Source: Rhipicephalus microplus
Lineage: Eukaryota > Arthropoda > Arachnida > Ixodida > Ixodidae
Length of the DNA stretch: 64,000 nucleotides
Assembly: GCF_043290135.1 (NCBI RefSeq)
Contig: NC_134702.1
Span: 91,487,819 to 91,551,818, forward strand
Direction: 5' to 3'
The position numbers and the translations under genes were made by a program. The first letter of the stretch is position 1, and each line of letters starts with the position of its first letter. Shown here one piece after another: positions 12,490 to 24,900 of the stretch. Under the pieces are notes generated by a model. It worked only from the letters and a program-made list of their open reading frames with translations. It searched no databases and was not told the DNA's origin.

Positions 12490-12850
12490 ATGACTCCCTC
12501 AGCAGGTAGTGCTAGTGTGAGTGACAGACAGAGAGACAGAAGGACGGACGAACAGAGGCTCGGACGGACGGATGGAAGCATGGACGGACAGACAGACGGA
12601 CGGATGTACGGGCGGACACCCAGAAGCACAGACAGGAAAACGGGTGGATATATAGATGCACGGATGGATGGATGGATGGATGGATGGATGGATGGATGGA
12701 TGGATGGATGGATGGATGGATGGATGGATGGATGGATGGATGGATGGATGGATGGATGGATGGATGGATGAATAGACGGACGTCGACCTATACACACGGA
12801 CGGACGGACGTCTCGCCGCACTCATCATCCACTGCGTGGATATGCTGTGA
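12490..12850 (+). repeat. GGAC/GGAT minisatellite repeat, copy 1
   Basis: Imperfect GGAC-rich tetranucleotides (12520-12640) run into a clean GGAT array (12661-12770) and a short GGAC run. They end in the conserved tail CGTGGATATGCTGTGATT near 12835, shared with the copies near 29330 and 43385. The left arm of the family is absent here. Confidence 0.7.
12661..12770. repeat. (GGAT)n microsatellite
   Basis: About 27 near-perfect GGAT units. The MDGW and IHPS repeat frames are artefacts of the array. Confidence 0.95.
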
Positions 12851-15800
12851 TTCCTTTAGTTCACATGGATGCTATACATGTATGTCACTCTTGAGGCGCA
12901 CGTTTCCATTTTCATTGTACAGCTAGCGCATACGGAGGAATTCACCTATGCTGCGCGCCCCTTCACACACTCGTACTGTACCCATACGCAAGAACAACGT
13001 GCATTCGCTCATACGGAAAGTGCAGGTCAATCTCATCACGTCGGGAACGCACATGGAAGACACGCAACAACGACTTCGCCGCTCGCTGCCACAAGCACAC
13101 TGCAGACGGGTCAGCGTCACAACGGCCCCATCGCGCAATAGCCGCAGCGGTCAGCGGCCTGCAAGTGCGTAGCGTGCATAGCGCCCATATATACATATGA
13201 ACGAAGCGACGCAGGGGCAGCATTTATAGGCCGTTGTTCCATAGAGCGACGACGCGAGATAAGGCCCTCCGCGCCGCCGCCACAGCCGCCGTTGCGTATT
13301 CACGGCTCTGGCGCGCCCACAGAAGCGCGAGGCCTGCTGCGGGTCAACGCCGGGTGCTGCTACTGTCGGGCGCAGCAGGCCCGAGCGCTCGCCGGACGAT
13401 GGCGCATTATACATCGCGGCCGCCGGCACTAATGGTTTGTCCAAATGGGCTTTACATGGAGATGGAGCAGGTGCTGGCCGCTGCACCCCTCTCCCAACCA
13501 TTCAGTGGCTACGGCTAGCGTATAGGCCTGCGTGAGGAGAGAGATAGACAGGGACGTCCGATAACGGGAGAGAACCGATTTACATCCGCGCGCGGTGGCC
13601 GGGGCTGTGTGCTGCTGCTCGCTTCGTGCAGGAAGTGTCGAAATCGACGGCTTTCTGCTTTGCCTTGCAGCCGTCAGGTTTGCGCTTTACATCGCGACTC
13701 GTGGTTTCTTTGTTCTCTTGTTTTAGCTTTCCATATCGACATTTTCCACGTCCGACTGAACAGACAACATCGAACCCACCGGCTAGAAGCCCGCGGTGTC
13801 GCTTTAGCGCTGTGTGCGCGTTGCACATTGCGTGCCTTGTTGCGATGCCCCTCCTTCTCCGTAGACGTGCGTGCATTTGTGTGTGTTTGCGGCGTGAACT
13901 TCGATTGCGCGCTGAAGGCGCGCTTTGGCAAACGGTGGTATGAAGACCCCGGTCGCGTACACAGATAAGGTATACATTCTCGGCTGCACTGCAGGGCCGT
14001 ATGTGTGCGTGGTCGTCGGTCCGGCCGAGGCGACCGATGAATCGACGTAGATGCATGTGCTGAAAGGTGCAGACGGGTATACGCGTATAGGCCGGTGCTT
14101 ACGTTTGTGGCGCAGTTCGCGGTCAATACAAGCTGGCGGCGACTGAAGTGATTTGTTCGCATCACCGATATATCGCGCTTCGTATACAAAGCCATCTTGG
14201 TCTATCGTACTTGCAGTATACGTGTCGTGAAGATTTGCGGACGGTAAAAAAGGTCCGGTTATAAACGGCACACGGAGTATACAGATAGCCATCGTCCAAA
14301 AAGGAACGGTGCCTGAACGTCACTGGAATGAGTTTTCGACCGAGAAATTTGAAGGCCGCAAAATAAAATGCGAGTTAATTGTATAACAGCGTGCGCTATA
14401 TGGGTGCACCGGAAGAGAGTTAAACGGGTTTGTGAATTCAATTGATGCGTATACAGTGTGTTTGGCAAACGGATGTGCATGATGACACCGCGGTCATACT
14501 ATTCAAGATCATCCTATTTATTAATATATCGTGAGACATGTTGACCTTAGAAAACTTTCGTACACAATTCCGTGAGAACGTGTTGTGTTGTTCGACATGG
14601 CACGCGATGTTCGATACTTGAAGTTGCTCAATATTCGCTCCTGCTCTAGTACTATATATAACTCAGAGTTGTAAGAACAGTTGAAGTCCATGGTTAGAGT
14701 AGTTAGATTGAAATTGTGCTACGAGTTCTACAGTCTTGGTATGTAATTTCCAATCGAGCACGCCTACAGAGGTTCGCAAATGAGCACATGCGCATTATAA
14801 TGCGCATGCGCACATGTTCTCATTTGCGAACGCACGTGTGCAGGCCACTGCTCATCATATTATATGTCTCTCAGTTTATAAATATGCGTATACGTTCCTC
14901 GCCTTTGTCTTCGAAGTGTCCGTTTGCATTTGAGCTGCCGATCTGGCCACGTTATTCGCCTTTTCGGTCGGTTTCAACGTAGTAATAGCAGCACGTGTCC
15001 CTACCCAAGAAACGTCCGGGCACTTCATTTATCACTCTCTAACACCGAAGCAGAAATCTTGTGTTCTAAGTAGTGCCAGAGTAAGAAAAGGCTCTTTTTT
15101 CCGCTCTCAGATAAAAGGGAGGCGGTCAATGTTAAAGATTAACTCTTTTTATGTTGTATCTAGTTAGAAGACAGTGTATTCGAAGTATTTGACAAGACAC
15201 AGGGATAAAACTCTTAAAAATGATCTGGCTACTCGTGAAGGCTCCTGTTCGTCACCAATGCTGCTGGGCTACGCCCAGCTACCCTCACACACAAAACTGC
15301 AAGCTGCCAGCACCTGTGTTTGTAAACAGCGATAGGGTGCCCTTTTGAATGTCGGTGCGCGCGCTTTTTCTTCATGAGACACAACAGCCGCTATGGTGAC
15401 GCTTGCTGCTACCTCGCGTATATCGTGTCGTGAGTAAACCTCATGTATTATCCTCACTTTTCAAACCTTTCTCCACTTGAAGCAACAGCATTTCAAATCA
15501 CTGAGGATTCGTTACGTCGTATCCAACAGTGAGGTACACCGTGTACAGGGTGCCTCAATCATCAGCCGCGGGCTTTCTTCACCATCCAGAATAAATGAAC
15601 ACTCAATTAGCATGTTGTTGCAAATAGCACATTTAAATGCGATTTGAGCATGTCTACATGTGTCACACTGACATTTTGGTATGTAGTTATAAGTATTGCT
15701 GAGTTGTTATTATAGTTATCTATGAATAGTTGAATCAGCATCATCAATGACAAAAATTGCTGCTTCAGTGTATATATACTGCAGAGTAGTGGCTTGCTTC

Positions 15801-15949
15801 GCGTAACCCCAGTCCTCTTTTGAAAACCTTGCTGAGCGATATAGCTGGTGCCCTGTGTGCACATATGGAAGGAAAACGGTCTAATCGATAATGCCGCTGA
15901 ACTGCCGACTCGAAGCTTCACTCTCGTGGGTATTGAAAGCGCTATGGAA
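12851..15949. other. Unassigned DNA, GC-rich in 13150-14130
   Basis: From about 13150 to 14130 the sequence is rich in CpG, with long frames open on both strands that match nothing I recognise. It could be a host promoter or first-exon region, but no splice-joined frame can be defended. The remainder is AT-rich and featureless apart from the palindrome at 14772-14831. Confidence 0.35.
14772..14831. repeat. 60-bp near-perfect palindrome
   Basis: The arm GTTCGCAAATGAGCACATGC and its continuation CGCATTA meet their inverted copy around TTATAA. The right arm carries 8 extra bases (a second GCGCATG unit). It could extrude a cruciform. There is no clear flanking target duplication. Confidence 0.8.
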
Positions 15950-16800
15950 GGAAGGAAGGAAGGAAGCAACAAAAAGGGAGAAGGCAGGGAGGTTAACCAG
16001 AAAGACATCCGGTTGGCTACCCTACACTGGGGGATAAAGGAAGGGGACAAGAAAGACGAGAAAGAGGGAAGAGAGGGAAAAAAGGGGGTGGGGGAGAGAC
16101 TGACAGTAATTTCACTGCAGCGTGTAGAAATCTACCGCATGTCAGAGGCGTTCACACAAGCCTGTCTTTCTCAGGAAACGCAGCAGGGCTTTCACTGCCT
16201 TGTGGGCTGTCGAGGCATGTGTACGTTGCTGTAATAGCACCTGCACAGAAAGAGGCCGATCATCCAGTCGCCGCATTGCGTTGGCAAGTACTTGTCTCTC
16301 TGAGGCAAATCGAGGACAATGACACAGCAGGTGTTCGATATTTTTGTCGGTGCCGCAAACATCGCACGCCGCACTGTCAGTAATTCTGATTAACGTGGTA
16401 TATGCTTTCGTGAAAGCAACTCCCAGCCAAAGGCGATAGAGAAGCGAAGCTTCACGTCGATGTAGGCCGGGTGGAGGCCGGAGTTGTAGTGATGGGTCGA
16501 GCTCGTGCAGTCGTGTACGTCGTATGCTTGGTGTGTTCCACTCGGTCAGTGTGAGACTGCGGGCCAGTTGACGAATCTGCCTCGCCGCATCCGCTCTTGA
16601 AAGCGGTATCGGAACACTGTTCCCTTCTTTATGTGACGTGCGAGCAGCATGATCTGCAGAATCATTGCCGCCTATACCACTATGCCCAGGTAACCACTGA
16701 AAGACGATGTCATGGCCTTTTTGTATTAACAGGTGGTGTAGTTTCACGGTTTGGTAGGTCAACTGATCGTGGCAATGCAATGGCGAAAAGCCATTGGGGC
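15950..16800 (-). mobile_element. 5'-truncated RNase H LINE, minus strand
   Basis: The minus-strand frame has the RNase H end (GHDIVFQWLPGHSGIGGNDS, then ADHAAR near 16690). A C-terminal region follows with a C-x2-C...H...C cluster (CDVCGTDKNIEHLLCHC near 16370-16320), ending TGLCERL at 16142. The 3' UTR has GGGTAGCCAACCGG and GGTTAACCTCCCTGCC and ends in a (TTCC)n tail near 15955. Only the last quarter of the element is present. It is open without a stop, so it is fairly young. Confidence 0.75.
16142..16790 (-). pseudogene. LINE ORF2 C-terminus (RNase H and CCHC-like end)
   Basis: The frame begins within the RNase H domain: the GHDIVFQWLPGHSGIGGNDSA block supplies the histidine and last aspartate of the active site, while the first catalytic residues (TDGS, E, DS) lie upstream of the truncation and are missing. 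The following CDVC...HLLCHC cluster is conserved in the copies at 34159-34401 and 57440-59027. The open frame extends upstream to 16924, but that part does not look LINE-derived. It is a fragment and cannot act alone. Confidence 0.75.
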
Positions 16801-16809
16801 TGAAGAAGT

Positions 16810-19800
16810 GTACGGGTTTGATTCCCAGTGCCAACCAAGAGGGCGGGATTTTCATATTATTACAGTGAAAAACGTATGTTAAAAGGTTCCGTGTCTTTTT
16901 ACGTTGAGTCAGCAGGAAACGCACCAGAACAGAATTAGGTTAAGTCCCACCACAGTCCTCATATTTACACGTAAAACCAGACAGACACGGGCGCGTTCGG
17001 CAGGTGACGCCGCGGCGCGTGTTGTCCAGCGCAGCCGCACACAAAAGCGCAGGCACGTTTTGCGAGGAATCTCGAATCCCCTGTAGCCAATCCGAATCCC
17101 GCGCGGCGCAATTAAGCCGACTTTCCACACAGTGAAAAAGTCGTCATCCCGAGCGTCGGCCTAATCCCTGGCGCGTCGTCGCTGCGCCGCTGCGATTTCA
17201 CGTCGGCAGCCGAGGGACACGGTACACTCTGCACTTCCAACTCCCACTCGGCCACTCTCTCCGCTCTGATGATCGGCCGGCCCAGCGTAGTCGCCGAGAA
17301 TTTTATTTCTATTATTATTTTGAGCCACCACGGGTTCTCGAGAAGGCGGGGCAGTTCGGATTTACCGGGCTGTAGGAGAGGGACCTGTTGAGGGGAAGGA
17401 AGGAGCTAAAGTGCGGCGCCGAAGCACCGCACTTACACCCTTTCCCTCTCACACTATAGGCGCTTCACCGACAGCGCCGCGGCGCGTCGACAGCGGCGCG
17501 TTTCGCTGCGACGGGGATTTCTCTAAGCCTTGGAAGGGATTTCTCAGCGCAAAAGCGCGCTCGCCGGCGCGGGCTTCCGTACTTAAGCGCCGGTCCAATC
17601 TGCGTGTTGTTGTTTTTCCTTTCTTTTCTTTTCTTCCTTTGTCCACTTTTGGTTGCCAGAGAAGACTATAGGGATCCGCTCGACAAATGCGCCATGCCGA
17701 GCTGCACTTCTCGCGCAGCGAAGGATGTAAGGAGCGCGAAAGGGCGAGAGGGGGTTTGTCGAGCAGCTTGTTAGAGCGTCTATACGCGTACAAGTGCGGC
17801 GGTGGTCAAGCCTGTATGATTCGCCGGTGCGCGGATTTCAGGGGATGAAAGGATGTTTCTACTGCGCTTCCAAGCCAATGCTGTTCGTACACAGAGGGGC
17901 CCGAGAGTGAAGCGCAGAGATTTTAGTTTCTAAAGGAACGTCCGTACGTCTACTCGAAGTGAACTTGCGCATAAGACTTTCGAGAGCGCTGTCTGGTTAT
18001 TAACGTTATTGGGGATAGTGCTGTCCTCGAAATAAACTTTTTTTGATTATTGTTGCAGACTTAACTTTAACGAAAAAAAAAATGCTTTCGTATTAGCGTT
18101 GAGCAAAGCTCGGACATGCTCCATCTATATAAGTAAGCCGGGATCGGCTTTGAGTTCGGCAATAGCGTCATTTATTATACGTTCCTGGGCGTGGTCGAGC
18201 ACCTGTAAAACTGCGCGAGCAGCGTGCCCCTGTGACTGGCAAGTGGCCTGAGCGGGGTCATTTCACGAACAATGCAAGCGTGCGTGCTATTAGTGTACAA
18301 GTTATATCTCATACGCACTATTAATGGTCATTACCATTCAAATCCTTAGTACTTGGCTGAGCAAAGGAAAAGGAGGCCTTAATCTTCCCCTTTTGTCTTT
18401 CAGCCCTTTCACAGGACACATGTAAATCTCATTCGCAGTAAATCCAAAAGAACGACGGTAAGAAAGGAACTAAAGGAGGAAACTTGCGATGAGAAATACG
18501 AAAACAGGAGCGAGGAGGTGCTAAAGCTTCAACAACTCCCCCCCCTTCCACCCCCTGTTTTCGTATTTATCATTCGCAGTAAATGACATTCATAGCGAAT
18601 TTAACTGCGTTCGTGCGTTCCTGCTATCACATGGGTTCACAAAGTGCATGTGCATATCAATTGTGAAGACCACTTTGTGTAAGTCTAGTGCGATTTTTTT
18701 GCTTCCATTTTCCTTTGACAAAACCTGTTGCATCCCTGACTACCGAATAGATATTTTGTGCGAAATATTTACGCTTCTGCTGCGAACCAGTTTACCGCCG
18801 CAACACGGAGAAATGGAAAAAGCAGAAAGAACAATGAGCGTTTTTAAACATATATTATAGGAGGCGTACGCGACATGTGGGAGAATAGGAAGAATGTGGT
18901 CATGCGAACTGCATCAGGTATTGTTCTGTACTTTCAATAATAATCAAAACGTTAGACAGTAATATTACAAGGAAAACCATGTGTCTGCTACCTGTTCATT
19001 GAAGCTACACAGCCAGTGAATTGAAGCAAATACGTAGTAAGTTCAGCCATTACTAATTTTCTTCAACCGTTACTACAATTTCACTACTGGGTCGTTTACT
19101 ACCTAGTCTAAAATTGTAGTAAATCATAGAGCTTCATTCGTTGAAATATAATGAGTTAATCTATAATTGTAACCATCTCGACAAAGCATTTTAATCAGAA
19201 ACTGACGAAGGAAATGTCCACAGATCAAGAAACGATCATTTTAAAAAATTACGCAACCTTGATTTTGAAGCATGATTGTGCTATTGTGATAAGATAGGAG
19301 CAAAAATAATTGAACTGTAACCAGGTATCATACACGTTTTATTACACAATATAATTTCCACTAAACTTGTACGAGAGGTGACTGAGAAGGAACATCAGGT
19401 GATAACAGGTAATCCGGAGTCGCTCACTACGGCGTGTCTTCTAATATACCGCGGTCTTGGTGTGAACTTACTAACCTATATAGGCAGTAAACAGGTAGCG
19501 AAAGGTTTGTCACCGCGTTAAGAAAGTTTGTAAACGGTGCAGTTTCTACGTATTTTCTTCCACTTGCTGTCTTCTCACTAACTTTTCTTTAGTTTGAGAA
19601 ATCTGCGTTGAGCATGCAGCCTAAATTGCAGAAATTGCTGCCAGAGTCTCTGGACAACGATGCTTATATATACGTGAACCACGTGCGGCTGACAGCGAAC
19701 TGACAGTAGTTGCTAGTAGGTCACGAGTTGCAGTCTTTCGTGACGTCATGACTTCTGTGTACACGTCACTGCGAAGCCTCCCCTTTATATCAAAACCGAT

Positions 19801-21186
19801 ATTGAAAAAGTTGGCGGTATTTAAAACAAATGGGAGATCTTTAATTAGGCTACGCCTTTAAGAGTTGAACGCGATAGATATATTCTTTCCAATAGTGCAT
19901 TCAACTACTTCGCGCATACTTTTATTGTATCGTGCTACTCAAGAACATTAAATTGTGGAATACTACACTGCAATCGACAAATTGGAAAGTGGCTTGTGTC
20001 AGTGAAGCTTTCTCATACGGCTGCATTTTGTATAATGAAGTAGCATGCTTTAAACGACGAGAAATAGACCCTTTTCAAACCTAAAGTTAGCTTGCCTGCT
20101 ATATGCAGCTTGTCATTTAGTACAAATGGTACCTTGTCATTTAGGGCAAATAGCCTGTTCAAGCGCGGTTTGCTTACGCAATCACGTGGGAAATGTCGAG
20201 TCACCTCTCTTCATATAAGTACTCACAACAGACAAGACCCAGCACGTTCAACTATAGGACCGCGTCTCCGCTTGAAGCACGACAGCCGCCGTAACTTGTT
20301 TAAAGGTGCAGTGCAGGAAAGTGCACTTGCGAATTATGAAAAGGACACATTAGGCGCGCCAAATATTTTCTAACCTGCTATGCAGTTCACTATACGTTGT
20401 AACGCAGTAACGTGTGTGCCTTTTGTAATGAATGGCGGGCTTTAAATCACAAAGCCGTTATGATAATCACATGTTTTGACGCCTGACCGCTTGTACCAAG
20501 CAGTGTTACAGTGATATTTTATCTTGTAGCGTGAAGCCTCTACACGGAACGCCTAGTTTGAAAGCATAAACGTTACTTTCACTGCATTTCAAACCAGAGA
20601 AAATTATTTTCTCTGCATTTTTAAACAATGAAAGCCAGACGCGTGGATGCGTGGAAAAACATCTGTTTGCCACGCAAAGAGTTTCAGTTCGATCCTGTCT
20701 CGTACACGGAAATTTTCTATTTGTACTTTATGCACATGTTTCTCAATTTTTCTGTCACCGACGAGATTATCTTCGCTCCCAACCAGTTACGGCCACGCCA
20801 ATGCCAGAATTTCTGCAAAACGAGCTCTTTAACACATTTTTAATGCCTTCGACCCTCCATAACACTACGACCCTCAATTTATAGGGTACGTACACGACAC
20901 CCGTATTTTTACTTATAGAGTGACAACTTAAAAATATTTAGAATTGTTATCAATACTCCTTCAGGACGGCTCACCGAAACGCTCGCTGAAGCGACAAGCC
21001 CCGCGTTCTAAGAGTTATATGGCTATATCATTAAACAGCTCGTTTCACAGAAATCATCGCGATCGGCGTCGGTGTGGGTGTCGCTGCGGTTGTAAGCGAA
21101 AAATTATCATCTGCTCTGTGACTTGAAAATGGAGACAGATGCAAATATAATAAATCCGTGTGAAGATCGAATTCAGGTCGTCTCCG
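16810..21186. other. Unassigned DNA
   Basis: GC-rich to about 17830 with long two-strand open frames, then AT-rich. Apart from the inverted repeat at 18484-18580 I see no gene or known repeat. Confidence 0.35.
18484..18580. repeat. Inverted repeat of 26-bp arms
   Basis: CTTGCGATGAGAAATACGAA AACAGG (18484-18509) is inverted at about 18555-18580 with two differences. The loop of about 45 bases includes a C-run. CATTCGCAGTAAAT occurs at the right arm and again near 18430. It may be a small hairpin MITE. Confidence 0.55.
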
Positions 21187-21327
21187 CGGCAAGCAAGTGT
21201 TGTTTGATTGATCGATATGTGGGATTTAACGTCCCAAAACCAACATATGATTATATGAGACGCCGTATAGTGGAGGGCTCCAGAAATTTCGACCACCTGT
21301 GGTTCTTTAACGGCAAGCAGGTGTTGT
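21187..21327 (-). mobile_element. 5'-truncated Ruka-like SINE with target duplication
   Basis: The SINE body is 21204-21310: a TGATTGATCGA tail on the left, the CGTCCCAAAAC and GGAGGGCTCC blocks, and truncation after TTCTTTAACG. The flanks CGGCAAGCA(A/G)GTGTTGT at 21187-21203 and 21311-21327 differ by one base. This is a textbook target-site duplication of 17 bp and defines a retroposition event. Confidence 0.85.
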
Positions 21328-21705
21328 AGCTATACCACGTACAGAACCACATTTTTTGTTAAAACTGTTTTTGAAGTATGCACTATGAATGCTATACAGT
21401 GGAGGGAGACTCCTTAACGCATCATGCTTGCGTGGCAGAGGCGTCGAATGGCGCCAGCTATAGGCGTCAAAAGGTTTGACCTGAGCAACGAGTGCATGTT
21501 TTAAAGGTCAACCCATTACACAGTGCCCATGCATATTTAATAATCATCAGCAGCAGAAGCATCAACAAAGTGAAAAACAGCGTAGGTTGGTGTGTAGCCC
21601 TATATTACACGAAAGCGTAGTGGACCCTTCGCTGATTCGCAGAAGGAATAAGTATCGCGTATAGTGAGCAGTTAACATATGTTGGCAATAGGCAATCAAT
21701 AACAC
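21328..21705. other. Dispersed repeat fragment and unassigned DNA
   Basis: A block near 21430-21540 (GCGTGGCAG.GGCGT, then TTTTAAAGG..AACCCATTACA) recurs in similar form at 31535-31620, so it is an interspersed repeat of unknown class. Confidence 0.45.
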
Positions 21706-21708
21706 TTA

Positions 21709-21929
21709 CCCCCGTATTCAGAAACGCTCCTCGACTCGAATTCCATCCTTCACTTGACTGAGTTGAGCACTGCGCCGTTGTTCGACTGAAATTGACGCTG
21801 CGCTTCTGAAGAATCGCTGCAGAATATTGCCGATATGCAATGACTTGGTCCACCAAGAGACGGCGCTCCCATCGGATTTTTCAACTCGAGGAGAGCTCTT
21901 GAGTGAAGAAGCGTTTGTGAATACGGGGG
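21709..21929. mobile_element. 221-bp MITE with TTA target duplication
   Basis: The left end CCCCCGTATTCAGAAACGCT is inverted at the right end (AGCGTTTGTGAATACGGGGG). The arms extend to about 31 bp with a few mismatches. TTA flanks both sides (21706-21708, 21930-21932). A 3-bp TTA/TAA duplication is what PIF/Harbinger elements make. The termini differ from those of the autonomous Harbinger at 45498, so that transposase need not be its driver. No coding capacity. Confidence 0.8.
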
Positions 21930-21932
21930 TTA

Positions 21933-24900
21933 GAAACGGACAATGTTACGCTTGGAGTCATTCGCTTCCTCAAGCGGCACGGATGAGGCATGCACCGAGA
22001 AACGAATCAAGGTGGCGGTTCAGAAAGCGATGCGCGTGAGGCCCTGTTATGCTATCGCAATCTATACTCTTGAAGTCAATCAGTTCAAGCGTTCTCTAAT
22101 ACTTCCTTACATGCGTCGCCTGCTGACAGGGGCATTACTGCGGCATAACAGTTTATCTACAGAAAGATGCGGGTTTAACCTGCAGGCAATCAAAGCGTCT
22201 TTTTGTGGCTGCTCCCGAGCATTTCTTGCGGGTGTATACGCTTGGCAGTCATCCTCCAACGTTCGACAACCGGGGGGCCTATTCAGTTAGAAAACTCGCG
22301 AAAACTCAGTTTAGTTAGAAAACTCACGAAAGAAACGCGAAACTAAGCGTATACGAGCGTGCATGCGAAGTAGAAGAATCTGTCTCTATACATGCAGACG
22401 GAAATATAGCGCAGGCGCGTGCTAAAACGAAGTGTCAAACGGTGTTCCCAATATACCTTACTTTTTATTTCATGAAATAAAACAAAACATCACTGCGACC
22501 TGTCTTATGCATGTTGAAGTGGCGCAGTCTTTATCTGGCTGTATATAAATTATTACACGTTGAGAAGCACAACCCGAGCAAGAGATTATTTGCACGGCTT
22601 ATTCCAGAAGGACTATGCTTCCATTACTATGATTTTATTGTGTACATGCATAACACACGCACACAGAAAGGGACTGGACCATTCAAATAATGTAAAATTA
22701 CCTAAATGTTAATTCCTTCCATTTTTTGCGTATAAAATATGGTTCAACGCATAATATTCTGGATGAATGAGTGTTTTTTTAATGGTATGATTTTAGCAGG
22801 GCCATGCTCAGTATATAGCCCCTCAAAAACTATACAGACCAATGAAATCCAAGCGGCACCTTTTGAATGGAAATACGTCATAAAAGCGAGCTTGGTTTCA
22901 TTTACGTTTACGTATATATATAAAACAAGCGGTTAACAATTCAGAGCACTAAGTATACGCTGCGGGAAAGCTATAGCATTTCTTCCCAACTGATGTGTAA
23001 TACTGTGCAACCGCTGTGAGTTTTTGCCTTTTTTAAAAAAATTAGTGACACGTGATCTGTGATAGTGTCGCAATGCTATAAGTTACATCGCATGTATGTG
23101 CCCTCTTCGTTTGCACGCGTCGTGTCAGCTGCTGTTAGATGCAGTAAACTTCCCTGCGTGCAAACGAGTATATCTATACCCGTTATACTCTAAAGCATCC
23201 ACTCTGTCATCTAAAACACTGCAGATTGATTTCATAGGCCATGCCAACAGCGTCCTTATATATATTTATGTATCCCATTCGGATTGAAGACCACAAATAT
23301 ATACGCTCCTAATACTCCCATCGACAACCTATATTCGTGTACGACTACGATGGCATACATAAAACTCAAATAGAACTTTATTGAGAGGCTCCCTTTCCCT
23401 CTGGGTGTGCTAGTCTATTATCTTCACTCATTTTTGGTGTAATCAAGCGCTTTTTTCGTGTTTCAAGACATGCTACAGTTTTACTACACAAATGTGCAGT
23501 ATTAGCGCAGCCGGTTTCCGAATTCCGAATAGAACTTATGGCAAACGGTATCGCACGCGTTAAGCACGCGCGCTTGCGGATGGAGATTGTACTGAGTTCC
23601 TACACGATGTCGGCAGGCACTCTTATAGGTCGCCGCATCTACGAAATACATGTGCACGCCACAGTGTGCATGAAGAGAGGCGAATGTCCCGTAAAATACT
23701 CGCGCGAAACGCGTCAGGAGGCTCTCCAAATCTCGACTAAATGTTTCTCATTGTTGCGCGACACGCATGCCCTGTAATGTGCCCCGCTCGCAGATACGTA
23801 AACGTCGCCCAAAGCGCGTAGCGTTCAGCGCTCCGTCGTCCTCGCATGCTGCTCCTCTTTGTTCGCGATGACGGACGAACGATTCAACGCTTTTTTTCTT
23901 TGTTGTTGGCACGGAGGGACGCAGCAGACGACGCTCCTGTATACACGTATAGCCACATTTGGCGTTTTATTCTTTTGTCGTCTGTCTTTGACGTCTGCTC
24001 GAGGAACAATGGCGGCGCGACCCTCTCAGTCCCGGATGAAAGTCCGTACCGCCACTGGCAGCGCGAAGCTTTTGCGTCCAGCGACGGCCGAATGAAAGAA
24101 GGGCGAAGAGAGAGAGAAAAGAGTGAGAAGAAAGAACCCGCGAAAGAAGGGACCGCCTCGGAGGGAGAAAAAGAGGGCGGCCAGCAGCAGAGCAAACGGC
24201 GCGCTGGCTGACACAAAAGCGGAACGCGATGTGGCGTCCGCGAAGCGTGCACAGGCGTTGCGTCCGGACTGTGCCGTATGTTCACCCATGCAACTGTCCG
24301 TGCGCTTCGCGTTGTCCGGCACTCGCTTACCTGTTGCGACCGTCATCCGATGTATATACTGCCAGGATATTGTTTCCAAAGTATGGATGGGTAGGGGGCA
24401 AAGAGGTGTGTGCAATGATGGTATGCGTGCGCTCCGTTCACCATATATACGTGTATGAGCCAGAGGTATCGATTTCAATCACACCCGTCCACTTAATGAT
24501 TCTATGCGCATTGTTTCTACAGGCAATGAGAACAGGCGCATTGCTTTATAAGAGCATTGCGTCTGTTCATAACGCCTACCTTTGAAGGTTGATAATGAGA
24601 GTTTTTTTTAACCTCCTTGAGGTGGACATAAATGAACGACTGAGAAGCCAGATGTTCGTGAGAGCGCAGACGAAGGAGGTTTTGTGTAGATGCACTGTGC
24701 TGTACGGTTCGTGCAGGGTATACCAAGGAATGGACGTGGATTATCTTTTATTGCAGACAGCGAGCACGAATGCTATATCAGAAATACATGACAGTTAACT
24801 GCACGCGATATTGACAGCTTTAAAAATGAACGCACAAGCGAGGGGACACGCGCGCGCTGACTTTCAACTGAAAAGTTATGCGCTATCATTATCTTGTGCA

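Noticed and set aside
12265..12926. Open frames with MDGW or IHPS repeats
   Set aside because: Translations of the GGAT array and its GGAC flanks, open in several frames at once. The frames at 28844-29452 have the same cause.
13580..14292. Overlapping 120-170-codon frames on both strands
   Set aside because: They result from GC-rich composition with few stops. No motif or conserved feature supports any of them.
23846..24478. Charged frames (E/K/R-rich) of 110-150 codons
   Set aside because: Simple-sequence bias and a mirror frame on the other strand; no recognised protein.
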